Assembly (NCBI GenBank): GCA_964353455.1
Contig: CAYGWP010000361.1
Span: 1 to 5,742, forward strand
From: CAYGWP01 sp964353455
GTDB taxonomy: Bacteria; Planctomycetota; Phycisphaerae; FEN-1346
Length of the DNA stretch: 5,742 bases
Direction: 5' to 3'
Shown: positions 1 to 5,220 of the stretch, piece by piece
Layout: each line of letters begins with the position of its first letter
Position numbering within the stretch: the stretch's first letter is position 1
The notes under the pieces: model-generated
The model's input: only the letters and a program-made list of their open reading frames with translations
Told to the model about the DNA's origin: nothing
Database searches by the model: none
Program-made: the position numbers and the translations under genes

Positions 1-114
1 TGAATGGTCGTTCCAGACCTTGTTGCTGGCCACATCGAACTTGCAGGCCACGAGTTCGCCTTCGGCCTGTAGGAACGGCTCTGTGCTGGGTTGCGCAAGT
101 GCGCCGGCGAACAC
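1..114 (-). CDS. Possible 5' part of a leftward gene, cut by window edge
   Basis: Read on the minus strand, positions 114 to 1 are open and end in a protein-like stretch (AEGELVACKFDVASNKVWND) with mostly G or C in third codon positions. The only in-frame start-like codons I see are GTG at 114-112, inside the 7-base repeat array, and GTG at 51-49, so the true start is unclear and no ribosome binding site is obvious. I do not recognise the family. The + strand also has a short 22-codon ORF here (4-72), so strand choice is not secure. If real, the gene continues beyond the left edge and the repeat array lies in its upstream region. Confidence 0.2.
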   Translation of the reverse strand, partial: MFAGALAQPSTEPFLQAEGELVACKFDVASNKVWNDHS

Positions 115-177
115 CGAACAGCGAACGCCGAACACCGAACATCGAATAGCGAATATCCAAGGGGCGCAACTGACGGC
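109..177 (+). repeat. Heptad repeat array, direct copy 1
   Basis: Seven consecutive 7-base units fill 109-157: GAACACC, GAACAGC, GAACGCC, GAACACC, GAACATC, GAATAGC, GAATATC. A non-periodic tail (CAAGGGGCGCAACTGACGGC) follows. The units fit a consensus GAAYRNC. The whole block recurs at 192-259 and its units recur inverted at 261-295. The 7-base period is not a multiple of three, and no convincing gene covers it, so I regard it as a non-coding intergenic repeat. Confidence 0.8.
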
Positions 178-191
178 GAAAAGGCAGCGGC

Positions 192-259
192 CAACACCAA
201 ACAGCAAACGCCGAACACCGAACATCGAATAGCGAATATCCAAGGGCACAACTGACGGC
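192..259 (+). repeat. Heptad repeat array, direct copy 2
   Basis: This is the second direct copy of the block at 109-177, with an offset of 83 falling to 82 after a one-base indel near 246. Positions 207-246 are identical to 124-163 over 40 bases. The first three units differ slightly (G to A or C at the first base of each unit). The tail ACAACTGACGGC is also kept, so the repeated element includes both the array and its flank. Confidence 0.8.
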
Positions 260-260
260 C

Positions 261-295
261 TTGGACATTCGGTGTTCGGTGTTGGATATTCGCTG
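261..295 (-). repeat. Heptad repeat, inverted copy
   Basis: The + strand reads TTGGACA, TTCGGTG, TTCGGTG, TTGGATA, TTCGCTG, which is the reverse complement of the same kind of 7-base units. Positions 282-294 (TTGGATATTCGCT) are a perfect 13-base inverted match to 231-243 (AGCGAATATCCAA), 38 bases apart, so copy 2 and this copy could fold into a stem-loop. No poly-T tract follows, so I do not call it a terminator. Confidence 0.7.
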
Positions 296-311
296 CTGCC
301 CGCTGATGGGT

Positions 312-422
312 TCACACATGCCGCAGGCGGCGCCCGATGCCCCAGACGATCAGTTCCGGCGCGACCAGGTTATCCGGCCATGCGGCGATGAGGAGCATGG
401 TCCTGGCGGGCATTACAGGCAT
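312..422 (-). CDS. Small candidate ORF, 36 codons, unknown function
   Basis: On the minus strand an ATG at 422-420 opens a 36-codon frame ending with TGA at 314-312. A GGGAGG ribosome-binding-like sequence lies 10 bases before the ATG. The peptide is fairly hydrophobic in its middle (MLLIAAWP..., ELIVWGIG) and ends in basic residues (RRLRHV). Third positions are GC-rich, but they coincide with those of the overlapping + strand frame, so composition cannot settle strand. I recognise no family. It could be a small membrane-associated peptide, a gene remnant, or chance. Confidence 0.22.
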   Translation of the reverse strand: MPVMPARTMLLIAAWPDNLVAPELIVWGIGRRLRHV

Positions 423-476
423 CGGATGGCGACCTCCCGAGCAGACTGACGCAGTACCCTTTCACCCGGGGTTGGC

Positions 477-505
477 TTGCAAGGAGTGCGGGCGGCGGCT
501 AGAAT
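477..505 (+). promoter_or_regulatory. Putative promoter of yraN
   Basis: A -35-like TTGCAA (477-482) and a -10 box TAGAAT (500-505, followed by C) are separated by 17 bases. The -10 matches the TATAAT consensus at five of six positions. Transcription would start near 512, giving a leader of about 38 bases to the chosen yraN start at 550. The same TAGAATC word occurs before hicB and mntA. Confidence 0.55.
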
Positions 506-549
506 CAGCGAGGCGAATGGGAGTTGCCGCGGGCCTTTCGGGAGCGGAC

Positions 550-996
550 ATGCTCGGCATCTTCGACTTTCTGCGGCGAGGGCGGCCGAAGCGGACGGCG
601 CGGCAGGAGACCGGACGCGAAGGAGAGCGGGCGGCGGAGAAGTATCTGAAGAAGCACGGATACCGGATCGTCGCCCGCAACGTGACGTACCCGGAGGGCG
701 AGGTGGACCTGGTGTCCCTGGAGAGGAAGAGCGGGGCCGTGTGCTTTGTCGAGGTCCGCAGCCGCGCGGTCGCTGTGGGGAGAGCCCCGCGCATCTCCCC
801 AGAGGAGTCGGTCACGCGGGCGAAGCGGCGGCGGATCGTCTATGCGGCCCACAAGTTTCTGTCGCGTCGGCGTGCCGCCGCCGAGCGGATCATCAGGTTC
901 GACGTTGTGGCGGTGCGATTCGCGGGTGATGACCGAAGGCAGCCTGACGTGCGTCATTACCCCGGCGCGTTCGACGCGAAGGGGCGTTTGCTGTAA
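550..996 (+). CDS. yraN: YraN / UPF0102 family nuclease-fold protein
   Basis: The 148-residue product matches the YraN (UPF0102) family, small proteins with an endonuclease-like PD-(D/E)XK fold whose cellular role is poorly defined; links to DNA processing or recombination are suggested. Visible family landmarks are GREGERAAEKYL (22-33), the GYRIVARN strand (37-44), GEVDLV with E51 and D53, and FVEVR (66-70), where E68-V69-R70 takes the place of the usual E-V-K. RFDVVAV (117-122) and RHYPGAF (135-141) are typical C-terminal family segments. The ATG at 550 is chosen because GGGAG lies 5 bases upstream and the family starts shortly before the GxxGE motif. An in-frame ATG at 517 would add 11 residues, and the frame stays open back to 337. 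The protein is somewhat longer than the usual 110-130 residues because of its basic N-terminus. The TatD fusion gene follows after 49 bases. Confidence 0.9.
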   Translation: MLGIFDFLRRGRPKRTARQETGREGERAAEKYLKKHGYRIVARNVTYPEGEVDLVSLERKSGAVCFVEVRSRAVAVGRAPRISPEESVTRAKRRRIVYAAHKFLSRRRAAAERIIRFDVVAVRFAGDDRRQPDVRHYPGAFDAKGRLL

Positions 997-1008
997 AGCA
1001 CATTTAGC

Positions 1009-1026
1009 CGCCGCGCTCGCGCGGCG
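1009..1026 (+). terminator. Short GC hairpin between yraN and the TatD fusion
   Basis: CGCCGCG (1009-1015) pairs perfectly with CGCGGCG (1020-1026) around the loop CTCG. It lies 12 bases after the yraN stop codon. No T-tract follows, so it may be a weak or Rho-assisted terminator or an mRNA end-stabilising structure rather than an intrinsic terminator. Since I see no clear separate promoter for the next gene, read-through seems likely. Confidence 0.35.
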
Positions 1027-1045
1027 CTTGCCTTAAGGCCATGCG

Positions 1046-2434
1046 ATGACCGAGCCATGTATCGACAGCCACGCCCACGTGCACTTCGACCGCCTGGCGG
1101 ACGACATGCCGGGCGTGCTGGACCGCGCCCGCGCGGCCGGCGTTGAGGCCATCGTCAACGTCGGCACCGGCCCGACGGAGAACTCGCGCGTGGTGGAACT
1201 GGCCCAGCGCGAGCGGATGCTGTATGCGGCCGTCGGGTTCCATCCGCACGGGGCCGGCAAGATCAAGATCGTGGACTGGCCGGTGCTGGCGGACCTGGCC
1301 CGCCGCCCGAAGGTGGTCGCCCTGGGCGAGTTCGGCCTTGATTACCACTACGAGCACTCGCCGCCCACGGTGCAGCGGGAGGTCTTCGCCCAGGGCGTCC
1401 GGCTGGCCCGCGACCTTGACCTGCCGCTAATCATCCACACGCGCGAGGCCGATGCCGACACGCTGGCCGTGCTCGATGCGGCGGGCGGCCCGCATCGCGG
1501 CGTGTTTCATTGCTTCACGGGGTCGCCCGACCTTGCCCGGGAGGCGCTGGCCCGCGGGCTCTACGTCTCGTTCTCGGGGATCGTGACGTTCCCGAACTCC
1601 GAGGGCGTGCGGCAGGCCGCAAAGGTCGTTCCGCTGGAACGCCTGCTGGTGGAGACCGACGCCCCCTACTGCGCCCCCGTGCCCATGCGCGGCAAGGTGA
1701 ACGAGCCTGCTTACGTCATCCACACGATCCGCTTCCTGGCGGGCCTGTGGGGCCTTACGGAGGATGATGTCCGCCGCATCACGACGCGGAATGCCGCGCA
1801 CCTCTTCGGCCTGCCCGTCAAGGCGGGCGGCCCGTGCATCGTGTATCCGATCCGCCGCAGCCTTTACGTGAACGTGACCAACGAGTGCTCGAACCGGTGC
1901 ACGTTCTGCCCGCGGGCGACGGGCGAGTTGATTGTGAAGGGCCATGACCTGAGACTTCCGCGCGAGCCGACGGCCGAGGAGATTCTGAAGGCCCTCGCCG
2001 ATTCCGGCGCCGGGCAATACGAGGAAGTGGTCTTCTGCGGCTTCGGTGAACCCACCCTGCGGCTGGATGTGGTGAAGGAGGTGGCGCGGACCGTGAGGGA
2101 GCGGTGGCGACTGAGGACGCGCCTCGATACGAACGGTCAGGGTTCGGCCATTGCGGGCCGCGACATTGCGGCGGAACTTGTCGGCCTCATCGACTCGGTG
2201 AGCGTGAGCCTGGACGCCCCCGACGCCGCGACGTACGAGCGGCTGTGCAGGCCCACGATTCCGAACGCCTTTGCGGCGGTCTGCGCGTTTATCCGCGCAT
2301 GCAGCGGCTGCATCCCGCAAGTCCGCGCGACGGCCGTCGCCCTGCCCGGCCTCGACCTCGAAGCCGTCCGCCGCGTGGCCGAGAAGGACCTGGGCGTGGC
2401 GTTCGAGGTAAGGGCGTACAACGTTGTAGGTTGA
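1046..2434 (+). CDS. TatD family metal-dependent hydrolase fused to a TatD-linked radical SAM domain
   Basis: This 462-residue protein joins two complete domains. Residues 1 to about 256 are a full TatD hydrolase/DNase. The metal-binding HAH (H9, H11) is in DSHAHVHFD, GEFGLDY carries metal ligand E95, and IIHTREA carries H131. FHCFTGS has H155, ETDAPY has D205, and the domain ends with the usual NAAHLFGL. Residues about 266-462 form a short radical SAM domain. NECSNRCTFCPR gives a CxxxCxxC iron-sulfur motif (C281, C285, C288), GFGEPTLRLD (332-341) corresponds to the SAM-binding GGE region, and RLDTNGQG and SVSLDAPD follow. This is the architecture of the radical SAM family known to sit beside or be fused to TatD; its substrate is unknown to me. 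The ATG at 1046 is supported by AAGG 7 bases upstream and by the DSHAH motif close to the N-terminus. An out-of-frame ATG CGA TGA at 1041-1049 overlaps the start. The last 90 bases are duplicated at 2965-3054. Confidence 0.93.
   Translation: MTEPCIDSHAHVHFDRLADDMPGVLDRARAAGVEAIVNVGTGPTENSRVVELAQRERMLYAAVGFHPHGAGKIKIVDWPVLADLARRPKVVALGEFGLDYHYEHSPPTVQREVFAQGVRLARDLDLPLIIHTREADADTLAVLDAAGGPHRGVFHCFTGSPDLAREALARGLYVSFSGIVTFPNSEGVRQAAKVVPLERLLVETDAPYCAPVPMRGKVNEPAYVIHTIRFLAGLWGLTEDDVRRITTRNAAHLFGLPVKAGGPCIVYPIRRSLYVNVTNECSNRCTFCPRATGELIVKGHDLRLPREPTAEEILKALADSGAGQYEEVVFCGFGEPTLRLDVVKEVARTVRERWRLRTRLDTNGQGSAIAGRDIAAELVGLIDSVSVSLDAPDAATYERLCRPTIPNAFAAVCAFIRACSGCIPQVRATAVALPGLDLEAVRRVAEKDLGVAFEVRAYNVVG
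2345..2434 (+). repeat. Duplicated 3' end of the radical SAM gene, in-place copy
   Basis: These bases encode residues P434 to G462 plus the TGA stop. They match 2965-3054 at a constant offset of 620 with 80 of 90 identities and no gaps. The match starts sharply at CCCGGC and ends at the stop codon. The two copies bracket the hicB-hicA cassette. Confidence 0.9.
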
Positions 2435-2442
2435 AACGTAGG

Positions 2443-2462
2443 GTGGTCGCCTGGGCGACCAC
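2443..2462 (+). terminator. Perfect hairpin after the TatD/radical SAM gene
   Basis: GTGGTCGC (2443-2450) and GCGACCAC (2455-2462) pair perfectly around loop CTGG, 8 bases after the stop codon. No T-tract follows. Its 19-base core (2442-2460) recurs with one change at 5232-5250, inside a better terminator. It may act as a transcription end or mRNA-stabilising structure. It also lies just upstream of the hicB promoter -35 box, so an operator role is possible but unproven. Confidence 0.45.
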
Positions 2463-2475
2463 GCGCTGCCGCGTA

Positions 2476-2505
2476 TTGACCGGCGTGCAGTCCGCGCGCT
2501 AGAAT
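2476..2505 (+). promoter_or_regulatory. Putative hicBA promoter
   Basis: TTGACC (2476-2481) and TAGAAT (2500-2505, followed by C) are separated by 18 bases, each matching the sigma-70-type consensus at five of six positions. A start near 2512 would leave a short leader of about 12 bases that contains the GAGGAG ribosome binding site of hicB (2512-2517). This gives the toxin-antitoxin pair its own transcription unit. Confidence 0.6.
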
Positions 2506-2523
2506 CCGGGTGAGGAGCCTCCC

Positions 2524-2730
2524 ATGAAACTGATCGTAACGCTTGAGCGCGACGAGACGGGCATGATTGTGGCCGAGTGCCCGGCGATTCCCGGCTGCAT
2601 CTCCCAAGGCAAGACCGAGGACGAGGCCGTCGCCAACATCCGCGAGGCCATCGAGGCATGCATCGAGGCCCGTGCCGCCAACGGCATGCCCATCACCGTT
2701 GCGACTCGCGAGATTGAGGTCAAGGTCTGA
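2524..2730 (+). CDS. hicB: HicB-type antitoxin, short form
   Basis: The 68-residue product is a HicB/UPF0150 family protein, the antitoxin that binds and blocks the HicA mRNA interferase in the cytoplasm. The family signature is clear: a beta strand with an acidic turn (VTLERDETGMIVAECP, 5-20), then IPGCISQGKTEDEAVANIREAIEACI (22-47), the partly RNase H-like fold seen in HicB proteins. It lacks the C-terminal helix-turn-helix or ribbon-helix-helix domain of longer HicB proteins, so direct autorepression by DNA binding is doubtful. The start is fixed by GAGGAG six bases before the ATG. Its TGA shares one base with the ATG of hicA, implying translational coupling. The order is antitoxin first, the reverse of the classic hicA-hicB order. 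Confidence 0.9.
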   Translation: MKLIVTLERDETGMIVAECPAIPGCISQGKTEDEAVANIREAIEACIEARAANGMPITVATREIEVKV

Positions 2731-2957
2731 TGCCCAAACTGCCGGTCGTCTCGGGGGCAGAGGCGGTCAAGGCATTCCAGCGAGCCGGTTGGCGAGCGGA
2801 CCGGCAGCGCGGCAGTCACGTGGTGATGCTCAAGTCGGGCCACATCGCCAGCCTCTCGATTCCCCAACACCGCGAACTTGCCCCCGGCACGCTCCGGTCC
2901 CTTATTCGCGCCGCGGGAATGACGGTCGAGGAATTCGTGAGCCTTCATCAACGGTAG
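2730..2957 (+). CDS. hicA: HicA-type mRNA interferase toxin
   Basis: The 75-residue product is a HicA toxin, a small protein with a double-stranded-RNA-binding-like fold that cleaves mRNA and stops translation when free of HicB. The catalytic histidine is in the RGSHVVM segment (H30). The downstream IPQHRELAPGTLRSLIR (44-60) and AGMTVEEFVSL (62-72) are family hallmarks. The N-terminal VSGAEAVKAFQRAGW (7-21) is the usual first helix and turn. Length is normal and no key residue is missing, so the toxin looks functional. It starts in the TGATG overlap with hicB. Seven bases after its stop begins the orphan copy of the upstream gene's 3' end. Confidence 0.92.
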   Translation: MPKLPVVSGAEAVKAFQRAGWRADRQRGSHVVMLKSGHIASLSIPQHRELAPGTLRSLIRAAGMTVEEFVSLHQR

Positions 2958-2964
2958 TCGGCGA

Positions 2965-3054
2965 CCCGGCCTCGACCTTGAAGCCGTCCGCCGCGTGGCC
3001 GAGAGGGACCTCGGCGTGGCATTCGAGGCGAGGGCGTATAACGTGGTGGGGTGA
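2965..3054 (+). pseudogene. Orphan 3' fragment of a TatD-linked radical SAM gene
   Basis: This 90-base stretch reads in frame as the last 29 residues of the radical SAM domain plus a TGA stop, with 27 of 29 residues equal to residues 434-462 of the upstream fusion protein (K to R and V to A). At DNA level 80 of 90 bases match 2345-2434; nine codons differ and seven of those changes are synonymous. It has no start codon or upstream gene body and is cut sharply at its left end, 7 bases after hicA. It is the relic of a second, once functional version of the gene, created when the hicBA cassette was inserted or exchanged. Confidence 0.9.
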
Positions 3055-3070
3055 GCGCGCCGGCGTGTGC

Positions 3071-3101
3071 CACGGCCCGCCAGTCCGTCGGGCGGGCCGT
3101 G
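3071..3101 (+). terminator. Strong hairpin after the orphan gene end
   Basis: CACGGCCCGCC (3071-3081) and GGCGGGCCGTG (3091-3101) form a perfect 11-base stem with a 9-base loop, 16 bases after the TGA of the orphan fragment. No T-tract follows. It may be the original transcription end of the TatD/radical SAM gene that came with this copy, and may now terminate hicBA transcription. Confidence 0.5.
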
Positions 3102-3133
3102 CGTAATGCAACGGTTCTGGCAGAGGTCGCTGG

Positions 3134-3162
3134 TGGACAGTTGCCGCGGTTGCCGATAGAAT
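3134..3162 (+). promoter_or_regulatory. Putative mntA-hepT promoter
   Basis: TGGACA (3134-3139) and TAGAAT (3157-3162, followed by C) are spaced 17 bases apart and each match the consensus at five of six positions. A start near 3169 leaves about 23 bases of leader before the mntA ATG, including GGGAG at 3177-3181. Confidence 0.55.
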
Positions 3163-3191
3163 CAGAGACGAACCGCGGGAGACGTGCGACG

Positions 3192-3482
3192 ATGGTGGCG
3201 CTGAACGACATTTTGAGCCGGCGAGACGAAATCCTCCGGATTGCCGCACGGCACGGAGCGCACAACGTGCGGGTCTTCGGGTCCGTGGTCAGGGGCGATG
3301 CCGGCGAGGATAGCGACGTGGATTTCCTGGTCCGCCTGGACGATGACCGGTCGCTGATCGACCACATCGCCCTCATCCGCGAGTTGGAGGACCTCATCGG
3401 TTGCCGCGTGGATGTGGTGACCGAGGACACTTTGCACCGTGTTATCCGCGCCCGCGTGCTTGCCGAAGGGGTGCCCCTGTGA
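3192..3482 (+). CDS. mntA: MNT-type nucleotidyltransferase antitoxin of the HepT/MntA system
   Basis: The 96-residue product is a minimal nucleotidyltransferase of the MNT (MntA) family. It shows the exact GSX10DXD active-site motif: G30-S31 in VFGSVVRGD, then D42 and D44 in SDVDFLV, with D74 in CRVDVV as the likely third metal-binding acid. In characterised pairs such enzymes transfer AMP to a tyrosine of the HEPN toxin HepT and so neutralise it. The ATG at 3192 is preferred: GGGAG lies 10 bases upstream, the TAGAAT promoter lies within the longer open frame from 3051, and the family begins right at this point. The stop codon overlaps the start of hepT by four bases (GTGA), so translation is probably coupled. 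Confidence 0.9.
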   Translation: MVALNDILSRRDEILRIAARHGAHNVRVFGSVVRGDAGEDSDVDFLVRLDDDRSLIDHIALIRELEDLIGCRVDVVTEDTLHRVIRARVLAEGVPL

Positions 3483-3808
3483 AAGACGACCGCCTCTACC
3501 TGGAACACATCCGCGAGGCCATCGAGAGGATCACGGCCTACAGCGCGGCAGGCCGCGAGGAGTTCCTTCACAACACGATGGCCCAGGATGCCGTCATCCG
3601 CAACTTCGAGATCATCGGCGAAGCGGCCAAACGTCTCAGCGACGACGCGAAGCGAAAGCACCCCGAACTCCCGTGGAGCGACATTGCGCGGTTCAGGGAC
3701 TTCCTGATCCACCACTACACGGGCGTGAACCTGAAGCGGGTCTGGGACGTGATCGAAACGCATCTGCCTGCGCTGCGCGCCGCCGTGGACCGCCTCTTGG
3801 GGGCCTAA
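3479..3808 (+). CDS. hepT: HepT-type HEPN ribonuclease toxin (DUF86)
   Basis: The 109-residue, mainly helical product belongs to the HepT/DUF86 branch of HEPN proteins, RNases that act as toxins as dimers. The catalytic RX4HXY motif is intact in RDFLIHHY: R73, H78 and Y80. Y80 is the tyrosine expected to be AMPylated by the partner nucleotidyltransferase. Other family features are the N-terminal YLEHIREAIERI (7-18), NFEIIGEAAKRLS (42-54), WSDIARFRDFL (66-76) and GVNLKRVWDVIETHLPAL (82-99). Translation most likely starts at GTG 3479, overlapping the mntA stop; an open frame extends back to 3401 but lies inside mntA. Spacing and order (antitoxin then toxin) are usual for this system. Confidence 0.92.
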   Translation: MKDDRLYLEHIREAIERITAYSAAGREEFLHNTMAQDAVIRNFEIIGEAAKRLSDDAKRKHPELPWSDIARFRDFLIHHYTGVNLKRVWDVIETHLPALRAAVDRLLGA

Positions 3809-3896
3809 AAGCCACGTCACGCCGAGCCCGACTCGGACCTGTCCGCGCTCCGCGTATTTATGCCGTTCGTTCCGCGCTTGCCTCCCCCCATTTCCT

Positions 3897-3928
3897 TTGA
3901 CCCTCGCCACCCGCCGGGGCGGTATAAT
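3897..3928 (+). promoter_or_regulatory. Putative promoter of the transglutaminase-like gene
   Basis: A perfect TATAAT -10 box lies at 3923-3928 and is followed by C. The best -35 candidate, TTGACC at 3897-3902, is 20 bases away, longer than ideal. The -10 sits between GGCGG (3918-3922) and CCGCC (3931-3935), a small inverted repeat of uncertain meaning. The leader to the ATG at 4007 would be about 70 bases. The rest of 3809-4006 shows no convincing gene. Confidence 0.5.
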
Positions 3929-4006
3929 CCCCGCCGGATCGCACCGCTCGGCCGCGAACCTTTCCGCCGCCGGGCCGTGTCGCAACTCTATGGAGGAACC
4001 GGTCGC

Positions 4007-5131
4007 ATGAGACCCTGGCATGCCCTTGCGATTGCGGCGGCCGTCCTGGCATCGGACGCCCAAGCCGCCACCCACCTCTATTCCCGGGCGAAGGACACGC
4101 GGCGGGTGGCCGTCGTGCGGACCTACGAAATCCCCGTCGCCAAGGGGAGGAAAAACGTCGCCGCCGTCCCTGCCCTCATGACTTTCTGGGGATCAACCAA
4201 TCAACAGATTATAGTTCAATCCGATTTCACTTACAGCCTGGCCCCTGACAAGATCGAGATCACGGCCGACAACCGCGGCATGCCACGCCGAAACTACGAA
4301 CTGACCTGGCTCGCGCCGGACGCCGACAAGATAACCGTCACACAGCGGCTGGCCGTCGAACTGAACAGTTGCAACACCCTCTGGACCGCCGCCAACCTTC
4401 CCTATTCTCCCAACGTCGCCGCCGCCTTGCCCGGCAGCCTCGCCGGGACACCCAAGATCAACCCCGAGAACCCCGACCTGGACGCAATCGTAAAGCCAAT
4501 CCTCGCCAGAACCAAGTGGGCCGCGGAGGCCGTTGACCTTGCCTACGACTGGGTCCGCGATAACGTTCCCTTCAAGTCCGGCGCCAATGAAGGCTCCGAC
4601 GTCATCCTCAAAAACCGTAACGGCAACTGCGACGGCCAATCGTTCCTCTTCTGCGCCATCCTGCGGCGGATGGGCATCCCCGCCGAACCCGTTGACGGCA
4701 AGTTCATCGGCTCCGACAGCGGACACGGCTTCGCCGAGGTTTACTTCCCCGACGCCGGCTGGGTCTTCTACGACCTCTCGAACTCCAACAAGGGATTCAA
4801 AGAACTTGATTGCCTGATGACGGTCGGTTGGGCCTACCGCGTCGACAACGGCAAGTCCGACTCCTGGCACAATAGCCCGTTCTACAAAACGCAGGACCTT
4901 GTTCCCTACGCCGGCGACACTCCTCTTGGGGCCGTCATCCGCCCCACTCCCAAAGCCACCATCGCCGGCGTAAAAGTGGTCAGGCAGAAGACGCCTTCCA
5001 ACGTTATGGTGCGTCACCAGCCGCTCTCAAGCCTGATCATAGACCTCGCGGTACCGCCCGGAAAACGCCCGTACTCAGCCGACAAACTCACCGCCCCGCC
5101 GCCCCGCGCGTCTTCCAAGCCGTCGCCATAA
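4007..5131 (+). CDS. Secreted transglutaminase-like cysteine protease-fold protein
   Basis: The 374-residue product has a short Sec-type signal peptide (MRPWHALAIAAAVLASDAQA, predicted cleavage near residue 20), so it is probably exported to the periplasm or outside. A transglutaminase-like core spans about 165-265: helix AAEAVDLAYDWVRDNVPF (172-189), GNCDGQS with catalytic C208, GHGFAEVYFPDAGW with H240, and YDLSNS with D256, giving the full Cys-His-Asp triad. Bacterial members of this superfamily are usually peptidases or amidases; the substrate here is unknown. The region 25-150 is beta-rich with no recognised domain, and the C-terminal 350-374 is a low-complexity Pro/Ser/Lys tail. No transmembrane anchor is visible after the signal peptide. 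The ATG is supported by GGAGGA nine bases upstream and the signal peptide directly after it, although the frame is open from 3860. Codon use is less GC-biased than in the TatD gene, with an AT-richer patch near 4190-4240. Confidence 0.85.
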   Translation: MRPWHALAIAAAVLASDAQAATHLYSRAKDTRRVAVVRTYEIPVAKGRKNVAAVPALMTFWGSTNQQIIVQSDFTYSLAPDKIEITADNRGMPRRNYELTWLAPDADKITVTQRLAVELNSCNTLWTAANLPYSPNVAAALPGSLAGTPKINPENPDLDAIVKPILARTKWAAEAVDLAYDWVRDNVPFKSGANEGSDVILKNRNGNCDGQSFLFCAILRRMGIPAEPVDGKFIGSDSGHGFAEVYFPDAGWVFYDLSNSNKGFKELDCLMTVGWAYRVDNGKSDSWHNSPFYKTQDLVPYAGDTPLGAVIRPTPKATIAGVKVVRQKTPSNVMVRHQPLSSLIIDLAVPPGKRPYSADKLTAPPPRASSKPSP

Positions 5132-5220
5132 GATCGGAGCACGGGCAGAATCGACTGGTGAGTTCCCGGGGACGCAATGCTGAACTTTATTGACAGGTAA
5201 GGATGCCGAACGAAGTCGGA

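Noticed and set aside
109..259. Two long direct repeats that might suggest a CRISPR array
   Set aside because: Only two copies, separated by 14 bases, with internal 7-base periodicity and no cas genes; they are tandem-type intergenic repeats.
337..549. Upstream extension of the yraN frame
   Set aside because: It crosses the putative promoter, has no family similarity, and the ATG at 550 has a well-placed ribosome binding site.
1427..2659. Long open frame of 410 codons on the minus strand
   Set aside because: It lies opposite the TatD/radical SAM fusion, whose + strand motifs are unmistakable; long antisense frames are expected in GC-rich DNA.
3051..3191. N-terminal extension of mntA from a GTG at 3051
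   Set aside because: It covers a strong hairpin and the TAGAAT promoter and adds non-family sequence; ATG 3192 fits the domain start.
2948..4075. Long open frame of 375 codons on the minus strand across mntA and hepT
   Set aside because: It is rich in Arg, Pro and Ser with no recognisable motif and overlaps two well-supported + strand genes.
5131..5145. AGATCGGAGCAC resembles the start of a common sequencing adapter
   Set aside because: The match breaks after AGATCGGA and the sequence continues as ordinary genomic DNA; chance similarity.
5190..5195. Perfect -35 box TTGACA
   Set aside because: No -10-like hexamer lies 16-18 bases downstream and no gene starts before 5409; it lies upstream of a terminator.
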